A program made the translations under genes and the position numbers. Shown one piece after another: positions 54,239 through 64,000 of a DNA stretch of 64,000 nt (within the stretch, counting starts at the first letter, position 1; each line of letters starts with the position of its first letter). The notes below the pieces were generated by a model. That model saw only the letters and a program-made list of their open reading frames with translations, searched no databases and was not told the origin of the DNA. This DNA is from Pelagerythrobacter marinus (lineage in GTDB: Bacteria; Pseudomonadota; Alphaproteobacteria; Sphingomonadales; Sphingomonadaceae). The stretch spans positions 1 to 64,000 of the forward strand of contig NZ_WTYO01000005.1 of NCBI RefSeq assembly GCF_009827515.1, written 5' to 3'.

Positions 54239-55654
54239 TCACAGCGAGCGGAAGGTCACCTTCAGCCCGTCTTTCGGGCGCGGGATCGGCCAGGCCTGCC
54301 ACTCGGGCGCATAGCCGGGCTCGATCTCGATCCGATACCGCGTGAGCACCTGCGCCATCAGGATCTTCACCTGCATGTAGGCGAAGTGCAGCCCCAGGCA
54401 CATGTGCGCGCCGCCGCCGAAGGGGACCCAGGCATATTTGTGCCGCGCCTTCACCTGGTCGGGCGTGAAGCGCAGCGGATCGAACCGCTGGGGATCGGGC
54501 CAGTGTTCCTCCATGTGGTGGACGTATTGCGCGTTGATCCCCACCGGGGTGCCGGCCGGAATGCGGTAGCCGCCGAATTCGAAGGCCCGGAGCGCGCGGC
54601 GCGGGGTGGACGGGACCGGCGGGATCATCCGCAGCGCTTCCTTGAATGCCATTTCGGTCAGTTCCAGCTTCCCCAGGTCGGCATAGTCGATGTCGCCCCC
54701 GCCGCCGGTGATCGCGACGATCTCGGCGCGCAGGCGCTCCTGCCAGTCGGGGTGTCGCGCCAGGAGCTGGACCAGCGTCGTCGCGGAGGACGTGATCGTG
54801 TCGTGCGCGGCCATCATCAGGAAGTTCATGTGATCGACCACTTCGTCCACCGGCAGGAGGCTCTCGTCCTCGCGCGTGGCGGTGGCGAACTGGCTGAACA
54901 TGTCCTGCCCGCCGCCCTCGGCCCGGCGGCGCAGCGTCTCGCGGGTGAAATAATCGACCAGGAACGCCCGCCCTTTCACGCCCCGCCGCATCAGGGTGAA
55001 CGGCAGGGGCCGCCGCACGGGCGCGACCGAGGCCTGGACCATGTCCACGAATGCCGCGTTGATCCGGTCGGCTTCCGGCCCCCAGGGGATGCCGATGAAG
55101 CTGTCCGCCGCGAGGTCGAGCGTCAGCGCCTTGATCGCGGGGTAGAACCGCATCGGCTTGCCGCCCCAGTGCTTCACCGCCTGGGCGATGCCGCGGTTGA
55201 GGCTGCCCGCGTAATGCCGCATCGGCCCCGGCTTGAAAGCGATCGACAGCGCCCGGCGATCGGCCCTGTGATGGTCGAAATCCATCAGCATCAGCCCGCG
55301 CGGGAACAGGCGATCGAGGATCGGGCCCCAGCCCTGTTCGCTGGAAAACAGCTTGTCGCGATCGAACAGGACCAGCTCGTTCGCGTCGGCCCCGACCAGC
55401 GCGACGTTCCACCCGCCGAAGGCCTTGTTGCGATAGACCGGGCCGTAGGTGTCGACCATGCGGCGGGTGAAGGCATGGGGATCGGCCAGCATCCGCAGGG
55501 TATTGCCGATCACGGGCAGGCCGCCTTCGCCGGGGATATGCGCGATGTCCGCTTCGCTCAGCACGCCTTCGCGCCAGTGGCGCAGGCGGGGCGCTGCCCC
55601 TTCGGCGGGCGATGCGCCGTCCGGTGCAGGCGCGTCGGGTGCAAGCGTGGCCAT
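54239..55654 (-). CDS. cytochrome P450
   Basis: A 471-residue soluble P450. The heme-binding loop is PFGGGAHMCLGLHFA with the proximal cysteine; the I helix has MMAAHDTITSS (acid-threonine pair), the K helix KEALRMIPP gives ExxR, and PERF-like RFDPLRFTPDQV follows. The N-terminus has no membrane anchor. The layout is similar to CYP120/CYP26-like bacterial P450s, but the substrate is not known. GGGAG precedes ATG 55654, and a 22-base palindrome overlaps the leader. No ferredoxin or reductase partner is beside it. Confidence 0.88.
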   Translation of the reverse strand: MATLAPDAPAPDGASPAEGAAPRLRHWREGVLSEADIAHIPGEGGLPVIGNTLRMLADPHAFTRRMVDTYGPVYRNKAFGGWNVALVGADANELVLFDRDKLFSSEQGWGPILDRLFPRGLMLMDFDHHRADRRALSIAFKPGPMRHYAGSLNRGIAQAVKHWGGKPMRFYPAIKALTLDLAADSFIGIPWGPEADRINAAFVDMVQASVAPVRRPLPFTLMRRGVKGRAFLVDYFTRETLRRRAEGGGQDMFSQFATATREDESLLPVDEVVDHMNFLMMAAHDTITSSATTLVQLLARHPDWQERLRAEIVAITGGGGDIDYADLGKLELTEMAFKEALRMIPPVPSTPRRALRAFEFGGYRIPAGTPVGINAQYVHHMEEHWPDPQRFDPLRFTPDQVKARHKYAWVPFGGGAHMCLGLHFAYMQVKILMAQVLTRYRIEIEPGYAPEWQAWPIPRPKDGLKVTFRSL

Positions 55655-55666
55655 TGTCGAGTCTCC

Positions 55667-55688
55667 CTACTTACCGCAGTGTAAGTAG
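55667..55688. promoter_or_regulatory. 22-base palindrome at the P450 promoter, TetR-type operator candidate
   Basis: CTACTTAC and GTAAGTAG are perfect 8-base arms around CGCAGT. It begins 13 bases upstream of the P450 start codon, just beyond the ribosome-binding site. Size and TTAC...GTAA layout are typical of TetR/AcrR-family operators. No TetR gene is in the window. Confidence 0.55.
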
Positions 55689-55697
55689 TTCGCCCGG

Positions 55698-56720
55698 CTA
55701 AATCCACCCCGCAAGTTCGCGCCGCACGATCGCCTCCAGCATGGCCATCCCCCGTTCGCGCGCGTTGAGGCAGGCGAGCGCGGCGAACCGCTCTCCCCCC
55801 GCCTCGAGAAACTGCTCGCGCCCGCGGATCGCCAGCTCCTCCAGCGTTTCCAGGCAATCGGCGGAAAACCCCGGCGCCGCCACCGCCAGCCGCCGGGTTC
55901 CGCGCCGCGCCTCTTCCTCCAGCACCGCGTCGGTCGCCGGCTCCAGCCATTTCGCGCGGCCGAAACGGCTCTGGAACGTCGTTTCGATCCGCAGGTCGGC
56001 GCGCCCCAGCGCCTCGCCCACGAGGCGGGCCGTCTTGCGGCAATGGCAATGGTAGGGATCGCCCAGGCGCAGGGTCCGCTCCGGCATTCCGTGGAAGCTG
56101 AGAAGCAGGACTTCGGGCACGAAGTCGAGCGCGTCGAGCTGCGCGCCGAGATCGCGCGCGAGCGCATCGATGTAATGCGGATCGTCGTGATAAGGGGGCA
56201 GGGTCCGCAGGCTCGGTTGCCAACGCATTGTCCGCAGCTTGTCCGCAGCCTTGTCCACAACCGTGGCCGTCGTCGCCGCGCTATATTGCGGGTAGAGCGG
56301 GGCGAGCAGGATCCGCTCGCACCCCGCGTCCATCAGCGCCGCCAGCTCGTCGCCGATCGCCGGGCGGCCGTAACGCATGGCCCAGCGCACCTGCACCCTA
56401 TCGCCCAGGCGCTGCTGCAGGCCCTGCGCCTGCTCGCGCGTGATCGCCGCCAGCGGCGAACCGTCCTCGGTCCAGACCTGGCGGTAGGCATGGGCGCTTT
56501 CCTTCGGCCGCGTGGTCAGGATCGCCCCGCGCAGGATCGGCTGCCACAGGAGGCGCGGCAGCTCGACCACCCGCGGATCCGACAGGAACTCGGCCAGGTA
56601 ACGCCGGACCGAGGCGGTATCGGGCGCGTCGGGCGTGCCGAGGTTGACCACCAGCACGCCGATGCCGCCGCTCTTCACCGGCGCGTGGTCGCCGGGCAAT
56701 TGCTGATTCTTCCAGGTCAC
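55698..56720 (-). CDS. hemH: ferrochelatase
   Basis: A 340-residue HemH. GVLVVNLGTPDAPDT starts the conserved core; ILLAPLYPQYSAATTATV, the active-site SFHGMPERTLRLGDPYHCHCRKTA (catalytic His), and AVAAPGFSADCLETLEEL are all present. It inserts Fe(II) into protoporphyrin IX. A cysteine pair in CHC may relate to a metal site. GTG 56720 overlaps the stop of the molybdo-hydroxylase gene (GTGA). The heme-using P450 gene is the next one downstream. Confidence 0.95.
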   Translation of the reverse strand: MTWKNQQLPGDHAPVKSGGIGVLVVNLGTPDAPDTASVRRYLAEFLSDPRVVELPRLLWQPILRGAILTTRPKESAHAYRQVWTEDGSPLAAITREQAQGLQQRLGDRVQVRWAMRYGRPAIGDELAALMDAGCERILLAPLYPQYSAATTATVVDKAADKLRTMRWQPSLRTLPPYHDDPHYIDALARDLGAQLDALDFVPEVLLLSFHGMPERTLRLGDPYHCHCRKTARLVGEALGRADLRIETTFQSRFGRAKWLEPATDAVLEEEARRGTRRLAVAAPGFSADCLETLEELAIRGREQFLEAGGERFAALACLNARERGMAMLEAIVRRELAGWI

Positions 56721-59029
56721 AGGCCCTCCGATAGCAGGGGAAGACGCCGCAGGCGAAGCCCGGTCGCCGAATGGAGCGCATTGGCGATCGCCGGCGCGGC
56801 CACGGCCACGCCCAGCTCGCCGGGGTCGAAGGGGGGCGCGGCGCTGTCCACGAAATCGACCGCGATCTCGGGCACGTCGGCCAGGGCCGGCAGGTTCATG
56901 TCCGCCAGCCGCCGCTGGTCGGGCAGGCCGCGCGCATAGGAGATCGCGGCCCCCAGCGCCTGCGCCATGCCGAAGACCAGCCCGCCTTCCACCTGCTGGC
57001 GCGCGAGGTCGAGATTGACGATCCGCCCGATATCGACGCAGGCGGCCAGGCGCGAGACGCGCACGCCGCCTTCTTCCTGCCGGGCCGTGGCGATGCAGGC
57101 GATCCGCCCGCCGCCCGCCGCCCCGTCGCGCGCGGGATCGTGCATCGCGTGGCAGGCCAGGCCCTTGCCGCTCTGCGCCTGGCCCCCGTCCCATTCGGCC
57201 AGCCGCGCGACCCGCTGCAGGCACTCGGCCAGCCGCGGATCGTCGCCCAGCATCTCCATCCGGAACGACAGCGGCTCGCGCCCGTGGCGCTGCGCCACCT
57301 CGTCGATGAAACTCTCGACGAAGAAGGCGGTATAGCCATGGGCATTGCCGCGCAGGCGGCCGGCCGGCATCCCGGTATCGGCCGGCACGTGTTCGACCGC
57401 GATCTGCGCGATGTCGTATGGCGGCATCGCGCCTTCCACCGCCAGCGCGTCGGCTTCGCCCGCGCTGTTGGCCAGGGCGGCGGCCGCGGTCCGGTTGTCG
57501 AACAGGCGGCGGCCGAATTCGCGCGCGGCCGGCTGGACCGCGACGCGGGCCTTGAGCGCGGCCAGACGCCCCTCCCCCCCGGGCACCATGCGCGCGGATA
57601 CGATCGCGGCCACCGGCGCGCGGGGCCGCCCGGCGAGCTGTTCTTCCCATCGCGACCAGACCAGTTGCACCGGCTGCCCGCGCGCCTGCCCCACCTCGCG
57701 CGCGATCAGCGCGGCCTCGATCGCGTGGTCATGCTCCAGCCGGCGGTCGAAGCTGCCGCCCGCGGCCATCGGGTAGAGGATCACCCTCGACGCCGCGATG
57801 TCCAGTGCCTCGGCCGCGGCCTGGCGGGCGCGCTCGGGCGCCTGGCTGGCCATCCACAGTTCCAGCCGCCCGTCGGCGAAGCGCGCGGTGACGCTGGCCG
57901 TCTCGGGCGTGGCATGGCCCCCCGGCGCGACGTCGTAACGCAGCGCCAGGTCCGGCCCCTCGCCGGGCCCGGCGCCCCAGTCGAACGCCTCGCCGCGCAC
58001 GGCGACCATCGTGCCGGCCCCGCGCCGCACGGCATCGTCCAGCCGTTCCCCGATCCGCGCGCTTTCGAGCGGCGCGGCGACGCGGAACCGCGGCTTCATC
58101 GCGGCGAGCGCGCGATCGGCGGCCCACCAGTTGGTCGCCACCGCCGCCAGCCAGCGCTTGCCCTCCACCACCTGGACCAGCCCGTCGATCGCGCGGGCGG
58201 CGCGCGGGTCGAAACCGGTCAGCTCCGCCCCGCCTGCGGGGCCGTGCTTGATCGCGGCATAGACCATTCCCGGCAGGCGCACGTCGGCCGCGAACAGGAA
58301 CGTGCCGTCCACCTTCGCCGGCAGGTCCAGCCGGGGGTGCGAGGTCGCGGCATCGGCCTCCCCCGGGATCGGCGCCTCGGCCGGCGGCTGCGCCCTCAAC
58401 GGCGGGGGATCGGGCGGGGCCATCGCAGCCGCTTCGTCCGCGAGCGCGGCGAAGCTGGCCCGCTTGTCGTCGTGGATCACGAAGCCGGCCGCCGCCTCGC
58501 ATTCCTCCCACGCCACGCCCCAGCGCGCGGCGGCTGCCATGCACAGCGCCGCGCGGGCGCTGGCCGCCGCCTCGCGGCAGGGCATCTCGAACGCGGCCAG
58601 CGTGGTCCCGTCGGCCGTGGCGGTGAAGCGGGTCGATTCGGCGAACCGGCGCGCGAAGAGGCCGTCGGCCCGATCGGCGAGTCCGGGCAGGAAGGGCATC
58701 CACAGCGGCGCCCAGCGCGCGGCGAGCGGGACATTGGCATAGGCCCCGCTGACCGGCGCCGGCTCGACCGCGACCTGGCGCCAGTCCGCGCCCAGTTCCT
58801 GCGCGACGACTTGCGGCAGGAGGGTCGTGACCCCCTGCCCCATTTCCAGTTGCGGCACGGCGACGGTAACGACCCCGTCGCGCGCGATCTTCAGCCAGGC
58901 GCCGAAGGCATGTTCGTTGCGCCCGGGGGCCAGCGGATCGGCGAAAGTGCGCGGCCGCAGCGCCCATGCCGCGACCAGCCCGCCGCCGACCGCGGCGCCG
59001 ACCAGCACCCCGCGGCGGCTGATCGCCAC
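56717..59029 (-). CDS. molybdopterin-binding hydroxylase subunit, IorB-like (xanthine oxidase family)
   Basis: A 770-residue exported enzyme. A twin-arginine signal is visible (SRRGVLVGAAVGGGLVAAW). PQLEMGQGVTTLLPQVVAQEL, PRLDLPAKVDGTFLFAADVRLPG, MAAGGSFDRRLEHDHAIEAALI and GNAHGYTAFFVESFIDEVA are the molybdenum-cofactor domain signatures of the isoquinoline 1-oxidoreductase beta type. It likely oxidises an aldehyde or heterocycle in the periplasm. GTG 59029 lies two bases after the mrp stop. The usual 2Fe-2S partner (IorA) and cytochrome are not adjacent. Confidence 0.85.
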   Translation of the reverse strand: MAISRRGVLVGAAVGGGLVAAWALRPRTFADPLAPGRNEHAFGAWLKIARDGVVTVAVPQLEMGQGVTTLLPQVVAQELGADWRQVAVEPAPVSGAYANVPLAARWAPLWMPFLPGLADRADGLFARRFAESTRFTATADGTTLAAFEMPCREAAASARAALCMAAAARWGVAWEECEAAAGFVIHDDKRASFAALADEAAAMAPPDPPPLRAQPPAEAPIPGEADAATSHPRLDLPAKVDGTFLFAADVRLPGMVYAAIKHGPAGGAELTGFDPRAARAIDGLVQVVEGKRWLAAVATNWWAADRALAAMKPRFRVAAPLESARIGERLDDAVRRGAGTMVAVRGEAFDWGAGPGEGPDLALRYDVAPGGHATPETASVTARFADGRLELWMASQAPERARQAAAEALDIAASRVILYPMAAGGSFDRRLEHDHAIEAALIAREVGQARGQPVQLVWSRWEEQLAGRPRAPVAAIVSARMVPGGEGRLAALKARVAVQPAAREFGRRLFDNRTAAAALANSAGEADALAVEGAMPPYDIAQIAVEHVPADTGMPAGRLRGNAHGYTAFFVESFIDEVAQRHGREPLSFRMEMLGDDPRLAECLQRVARLAEWDGGQAQSGKGLACHAMHDPARDGAAGGGRIACIATARQEEGGVRVSRLAACVDIGRIVNLDLARQQVEGGLVFGMAQALGAAISYARGLPDQRRLADMNLPALADVPEIAVDFVDSAAPPFDPGELGVAVAAPAIANALHSATGLRLRRLPLLSEGL

Positions 59030-59031
59030 GC

Positions 59032-59997
59032 TCAGGCCGCCCCCTCTTCCAGCCGCGCCGCCAGGCGCCGGGCGATCTCGCGGAAGGCTTCGCCCTGGCC
59101 GCCCTCGCCCGCCGCGGGCGGGGTGCCGGCGTCGCTCGCCTCGCGGATCGCGGGGGCCAGCGGAATCCGGCCGAGGAAGGGGATTTCGCGCGACAGCGCC
59201 TGAGCCTCGGCCCCGCCGCTGCCGAAGGGATCGCTCGCCTCGCCGCAGTGCGGGCACAGGTATCCGGCCATGTTCTCGACCAGGCCGAGCACCGGGATCT
59301 GCCCGGCTTCGAACATCTGCATCGCGCGGGTCGCGTCGATCAGGGCCAGGTCCTGCGGGGTCGAGACGATCACCGCGCCCGCCGGGCGGAAACGCTGGAG
59401 CATCGTGATCTGGACGTCGCCGGTGCCGGGGGGAAGATCGACCAGGAGCAGCTCGGTATCGCCCCAGTTGGCATCGATCAGCTGGCCCAGCGCGCGCCCG
59501 GCCATCGGCCCGCGCCAGGCGATCGCGCGGCCCGGTTCGACCAGGTGGCCGATCGACAGCACCGGCACGCCCCAGCGGCTTTCGACCGGGACCAGCTTGT
59601 CGTTTTCGGCCACCGGCCGTTCGCCCTCGTTGTCGAGCAACCTGGGCTGCGACGGGCCGTAGATATCCGCATCGACCACCCCGACCTTGTGCCCTTCGCG
59701 CGCCAGCGCGACCGCGAGGTTGGCGGTCAGCGTGGACTTGCCGACCCCGCCCTTGCCCGATCCGATCGCGACGATCCGCCGTTCGGGCCGGCTCGCGATC
59801 GTCGCCACGCGGACTTCGTCCACCCCCTCGGCCTGGCCCAGCGTGTCGCGCGTCGCCCCTTCGAGGCTTTCGCGCGCGGCGGGGTCGAGCCCGGCGGCAT
59901 CGAGAATCGCGGTGACCCGGCCGCCCGCCAGCTTGAGCGACTGCACCCGGGCGGCGATCGGCGCGGGCAGGCGGGCTTTCAGCTCCTCTTCGGTCAT
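59032..59997 (-). CDS. Mrp/NBP35 family iron-sulfur carrier ATPase
   Basis: A 321-residue P-loop ATPase. An N-terminal DUF59/MIP18-like region (residues 1-75) precedes GSGKGGVGKSTLTANLA (deviant Walker A), VVDADIYGPSQPRL, LLLVDLPPGTGDVQ and the CPHCG pair for a bridging Fe-S cluster. It assembles and delivers Fe-S clusters in the cytoplasm. ATG 59997 (MTEEELKARLPAPI) was chosen; the longer frame upstream is not family-like. It directly precedes the molybdo-hydroxylase gene and is divergent from hflK. Confidence 0.93.
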   Translation of the reverse strand: MTEEELKARLPAPIAARVQSLKLAGGRVTAILDAAGLDPAARESLEGATRDTLGQAEGVDEVRVATIASRPERRIVAIGSGKGGVGKSTLTANLAVALAREGHKVGVVDADIYGPSQPRLLDNEGERPVAENDKLVPVESRWGVPVLSIGHLVEPGRAIAWRGPMAGRALGQLIDANWGDTELLLVDLPPGTGDVQITMLQRFRPAGAVIVSTPQDLALIDATRAMQMFEAGQIPVLGLVENMAGYLCPHCGEASDPFGSGGAEAQALSREIPFLGRIPLAPAIREASDAGTPPAAGEGGQGEAFREIARRLAARLEEGAA

Positions 59998-60101
59998 CGT
60001 CCGGGTCCCTAGAGGATGATTGGCGGCGGCGGAAGCATCGGCCGCGCAAAACCCGCCCGCTGCCCCTGTTTTTCCCGATATTGCCACCTATAAAGGTGGG
60101 C

Positions 60102-61268
60102 ATGGACATCTTGGGCGGATTCAGGACACGTATTGCGCTGGCCATGGCTGGCAAGAGCCCCTGGGGCGGAAAACCGACTGGCGGCAAACCGACTGGCGGG
60201 AAACCCACCGGGGGATCGGGCGGCGACGGGGGCGATGCGCCCGACGGCGACCCCGCGCGCGGCCCGCGCAATCCCTGGCTGCCGGGGGGCGAGGAACCGC
60301 GCCGTTCGGCGAGCATAGAGGACATCTTCAAGCACCGCGGGCCGGAAGGGCCGCGGCGCGGCGGGGGCGGCCCGCGCTTCCGCCTGCCCGAAGGGCCGGG
60401 CGGGCGCAACTGGTTCCCCCTCGCGATCGCGGCGATCGCGGCGCTGTGGCTGTTCGTCACCAGCGTCCACCAGGTCGCCCCGCGCGAACAGGGCATCGTC
60501 ACCTGGCTCGGCGGCAAGTATTCGCAGACGCTCTCCCCGGGCCTGAACTTCACCCTTCCCTGGCCGCTCCAGGTGGTCGAGATCGAGAACGTCAGCCAGA
60601 TCCGTTCGGAAAGCATCCCGGGCACGAACGAGGAGAAGCTGATCCTCACCGGCGACCAGAACCTGGTCGACCTGTCATACCTGATCCGCTGGAACATCAA
60701 GGACCTGAAGCAGTTCAAGTTCCAGCTCGCCGACCCGGAGGAAACGATCCGCGAAGTGGCCGAGGCGGCGATGCGCGCCTCCGTCGCGGAGCAGGAGCTG
60801 GACTCGGTCCTGTCGGGCGAGGGCCGTGCGGAGATCGAGGAACGCGTGCGCACCCGCATGCAGTCGATCCTCGACGCCTATCGCGCCGGCGTGGCGGTGC
60901 AGGGTATCGAGATCGAGAAGACCGACCCGCCGACCGAGGTGGTCGAAGCGTTCAAGGACGTTTCGGCCGCGCAGCAGGATGCCGAAACCGCGGTCAACAG
61001 CGCGCGCGCCTATGCCCAGCGGATGCTGGCGCGGGCGCAGGGCGACGCCGCGGCGTTCGACAAGATCTACGCGGAATATCGCCTGGCGCCCGAGGTCACG
61101 CGCCGGCGGCTCTATTACGAGACCATGGAAAGCGTGCTGGCCAAGACCGACAAGACGATCATCGAATCCGATGGCGTGACGCCTTACCTGCCCCTGCCCG
61201 AGGTTCGCCGCCGGGCCCAGGCACCGGTTCCCGCGCCGCCGCCGGCAAGCGCCCCGGAGGGCCAGTGA
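60102..61268 (+). CDS. hflK: HflK, FtsH protease modulator
   Basis: A 388-residue SPFH/band-7 membrane protein. A low-complexity N-terminus has three GGKPT repeats, then a basic Gly-rich stretch (RRGGGGPRFRLPEGPGGR), one transmembrane helix (near residue 110) and the band-7 domain (SVHQVAPREQGIVTWLGGKY). With HflC it surrounds FtsH in the inner membrane and controls access to substrates. The start is taken at ATG 60102 after AAAGGTGGGC; ATG 60144 (MAGKSPWGG) is an alternative. hflC follows one base later. Confidence 0.92.
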   Translation: MDILGGFRTRIALAMAGKSPWGGKPTGGKPTGGKPTGGSGGDGGDAPDGDPARGPRNPWLPGGEEPRRSASIEDIFKHRGPEGPRRGGGGPRFRLPEGPGGRNWFPLAIAAIAALWLFVTSVHQVAPREQGIVTWLGGKYSQTLSPGLNFTLPWPLQVVEIENVSQIRSESIPGTNEEKLILTGDQNLVDLSYLIRWNIKDLKQFKFQLADPEETIREVAEAAMRASVAEQELDSVLSGEGRAEIEERVRTRMQSILDAYRAGVAVQGIEIEKTDPPTEVVEAFKDVSAAQQDAETAVNSARAYAQRMLARAQGDAAAFDKIYAEYRLAPEVTRRRLYYETMESVLAKTDKTIIESDGVTPYLPLPEVRRRAQAPVPAPPPASAPEGQ

Positions 61269-61269
61269 C

Positions 61270-62115
61270 ATGACCCGCATCTGGAACAATCACAAGGGCG
61301 CCGTGATCGCGGTGGGCGTGGCCTTCCTGGCCCTGCTCGCCTCGATGGTCATCGTCCCCGAAACCCACCAGGCGGTGATCATCCAGGGCGGTCGGCCCGA
61401 CCGCGTGGCCAACCAGTTCAAGCCCGACGCCGCCTATGGCGAAACCGGGGCCGGGATCGTCTTCCGCATCCCCGGCTACGAACGGGTGCAGATGATCGAC
61501 AAGCGCGTGCTCGATCTCGACATGGATCGCCAGCAGGTCCTGTCCAGCGACCAGCAGCGGCTGCAGGTCGATGCCTATGCGCGGTTCCGCATCATCAATC
61601 CCGTGCTGATGGTCGAGAACGCCGGTTCGGAAGAGATCCTGCGCACGCAGCTCTCGCCGATCCTCACCTCCGTGCTGCGGCAGGAACTGGGCCGCCGGCC
61701 GTTCGCCGCCCTGCTGACGGCGGAGCGCGGCAGCGCGATGGCCAATATCCGCGACGCGCTCGACCGCGAGGCGCGCAATTACGGCGCGCAGGTGATCGAC
61801 GTCAGGATCAAGCGCGCCGACCTGCCCGACGGCACGCCGCTCAACGCCGCCTTCACCCGGATGCAGACCGACCGGCAGGAAGAGGCTGCGACGATCCGTG
61901 CGCAGGGGGACAAGAACGCCCAGATCATCCGCGCCGAGGCGGAAGCGGAAGCCGCCGCGACATATGCCGCCGCCTATGGCAAGGACCCGGAGTTCTACGA
62001 CTTCTACCGCGCGATGGAGAGCTATCGCCGGACGTTCGAGCAGGGCAGCGGCGACAGCTCGATGATCCTGTCGCCGGACAACGAGTACCTGCGCCAGTTC
62101 CAGGGCGGGAGGTAA
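61270..62115 (+). CDS. hflC: HflC, FtsH protease modulator
   Basis: A 281-residue partner of HflK. Short N-terminus, one helix (GAVIAVGVAFLALLASMVIV), then the band-7 domain ETHQAVIIQGGRPDR and the coiled region ending REARNYGAQVIDVRIKRADLP, TDRQEEAATIRAQGDKNAQIIRAEAEAEAA. The gene begins one base after the hflK stop, so the two are coupled. The terminal YLRQFQGGR is typical. Confidence 0.93.
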   Translation: MTRIWNNHKGAVIAVGVAFLALLASMVIVPETHQAVIIQGGRPDRVANQFKPDAAYGETGAGIVFRIPGYERVQMIDKRVLDLDMDRQQVLSSDQQRLQVDAYARFRIINPVLMVENAGSEEILRTQLSPILTSVLRQELGRRPFAALLTAERGSAMANIRDALDREARNYGAQVIDVRIKRADLPDGTPLNAAFTRMQTDRQEEAATIRAQGDKNAQIIRAEAEAEAAATYAAAYGKDPEFYDFYRAMESYRRTFEQGSGDSSMILSPDNEYLRQFQGGR

Positions 62116-62236
62116 CCCGTCCCCCGCGCATTCAAGCCGCATTCAGCACCGCGGCCCATCAATCGCGCCGGGACTGCAAGCCGCCTCTCAGCAAGGGGCA
62201 AGGACACGCACTGGACATGAAGAGGAAGCAAAGGAA

Positions 62237-63781
<1,545 letters not shown>

Positions 63782-63825
63782 CCCGGCCGCGGGCTGCCCC
63801 GCGGCACATGGCGCCCGGCGCAGGC

Positions 63826-63860
63826 AAGGGCCTCCTTCCCCGGCGGGAAGGGGGCCCTTT
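63826..63860 (+). terminator. rho-independent terminator of the Do protease gene
   Basis: AAGGGCCTCCTTCCC pairs with GGGAAGGGGGCCCTT around loop CGGC with a small mismatch; the stem ends in TTT. It lies 45 bases after the stop codon. Confidence 0.7.
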
Positions 63861-63939
63861 CCCGTTCGGCCGTCTCTTCCCCCTCGGCGCCGGCGGGCGG
63901 CGTGTTCCGGCCGCGGCTGGCGCGCGCGGCAGCCGGGCC

Positions 63940-64000
63940 CTAGTCGGCGGTGGGTGCGGGCGGCAGGCGGAGGGGCTGCGGGGTCGGCGCCGGGCGCGGG
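63940..64000 (-). CDS. C-terminal end of an unidentified protein running out of the window
   Basis: A minus-strand frame is open from the window edge to TAG at 63942-63940. It reads PAPTPQPLRLPPAPTAD at its end, a proline-rich tail. The convergent position next to the Do protease terminator suits a real gene end, but the visible part is too short to identify. Confidence 0.35.
   Translation of the reverse strand, partial: PRPAPTPQPLRLPPAPTAD

Noticed and set aside
54017-55684. A 555-codon plus-strand frame antisense to the P450
   Set aside because: The P450 has all heme and ExxR motifs on the other strand; this frame is a shadow.
60165-60215. Three direct repeats encoding GGKPT as a possible CRISPR or regulatory repeat
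   Set aside because: The units are contiguous without spacers and lie in frame within hflK, coding a low-complexity N-terminus.

Overview
The window is GC-rich, densely coded bacterial chromosome. The gene set points to an alphaproteobacterium of the Sphingomonadales, probably close to Erythrobacteraceae. The support is inferential: TonB-dependent receptors, a CC_3452-type secreted protein, UPF0262, a DUF1674 (SDHAF4-like) protein, exosortase-A-associated polysaccharide genes, a type B L36 gene and an EcfG-type stress promoter. Almost all of it is stable core chromosome. The only clearly mobile DNA is the first 1.6 kb.

Layout. (1) 1-2461: remnant of an IS3-family element with its right inverted repeat, a lower-GC methyltransferase gene, a helicase-start fragment, and comM/yifB cut off on its 5' side. 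(2) 2516-12626: HxlR regulator, secreted CC_3452 protein, HAD phosphatase, ribosomal protein L36, galE, a lipoprotein/M14 peptidase pair, an operon of UPF0262, a GH25-like protein and cytidine deaminase, then dnaB, a cardiolipin synthase-like enzyme and rpoZ. (3) 12781-24174: glutamate synthase (gltBD), a large acidic membrane-anchored protein, and an exosortase-A-type glycosyltransferase facing a small coupled ORF plus an O-antigen-ligase-like protein. (4) 24237-29977: acyl-CoA/polyhydroxyalkanoate genes (MaoC hydratase, thiolase, phaZ) and an MsbA-like exporter; phaZ and the exporter diverge across two TTGTGCA-type sites. (5) 30152-34974: M13 peptidase, uppP, two small stress or envelope proteins, phhA. 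(6) 35215-39885: a compact polysaccharide locus with a secreted PL7 lyase facing an esterase coupled to a TonB receptor. (7) 40332-48598: a one-strand peptide-scavenging locus of LysR regulator, TonB receptor, S9 peptidase, DUF819 membrane protein and a frameshifted S51 peptidase E. (8) 48720-64000: tRNA-Lys, folK/aguB, msrA, small proteins, rsmB, SDHAF4-like protein, a P450 behind a perfect palindrome, hemH/molybdo-hydroxylase/mrp with overlapping ends, hflKC and a Do protease.

How the genes work together. Regions 6 and 7 are outer-membrane nutrient uptake units: a receptor, a secreted hydrolase or lyase, an inner-membrane carrier and cytoplasmic finishing enzymes. Region 7 has its own regulator and a perfect LysR-type box just upstream of a plausible receptor promoter. 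It is the best candidate for a poorly described system, and its last enzyme appears broken by a one-base expansion of a C6 run. Other non-coding signals worth attention are the likely TetR-type operator of the P450, the possible PhaR sites at phaZ, an EcfG promoter, and a repeated GGTATG/CATACC-type motif at the lyase and receptor promoters.
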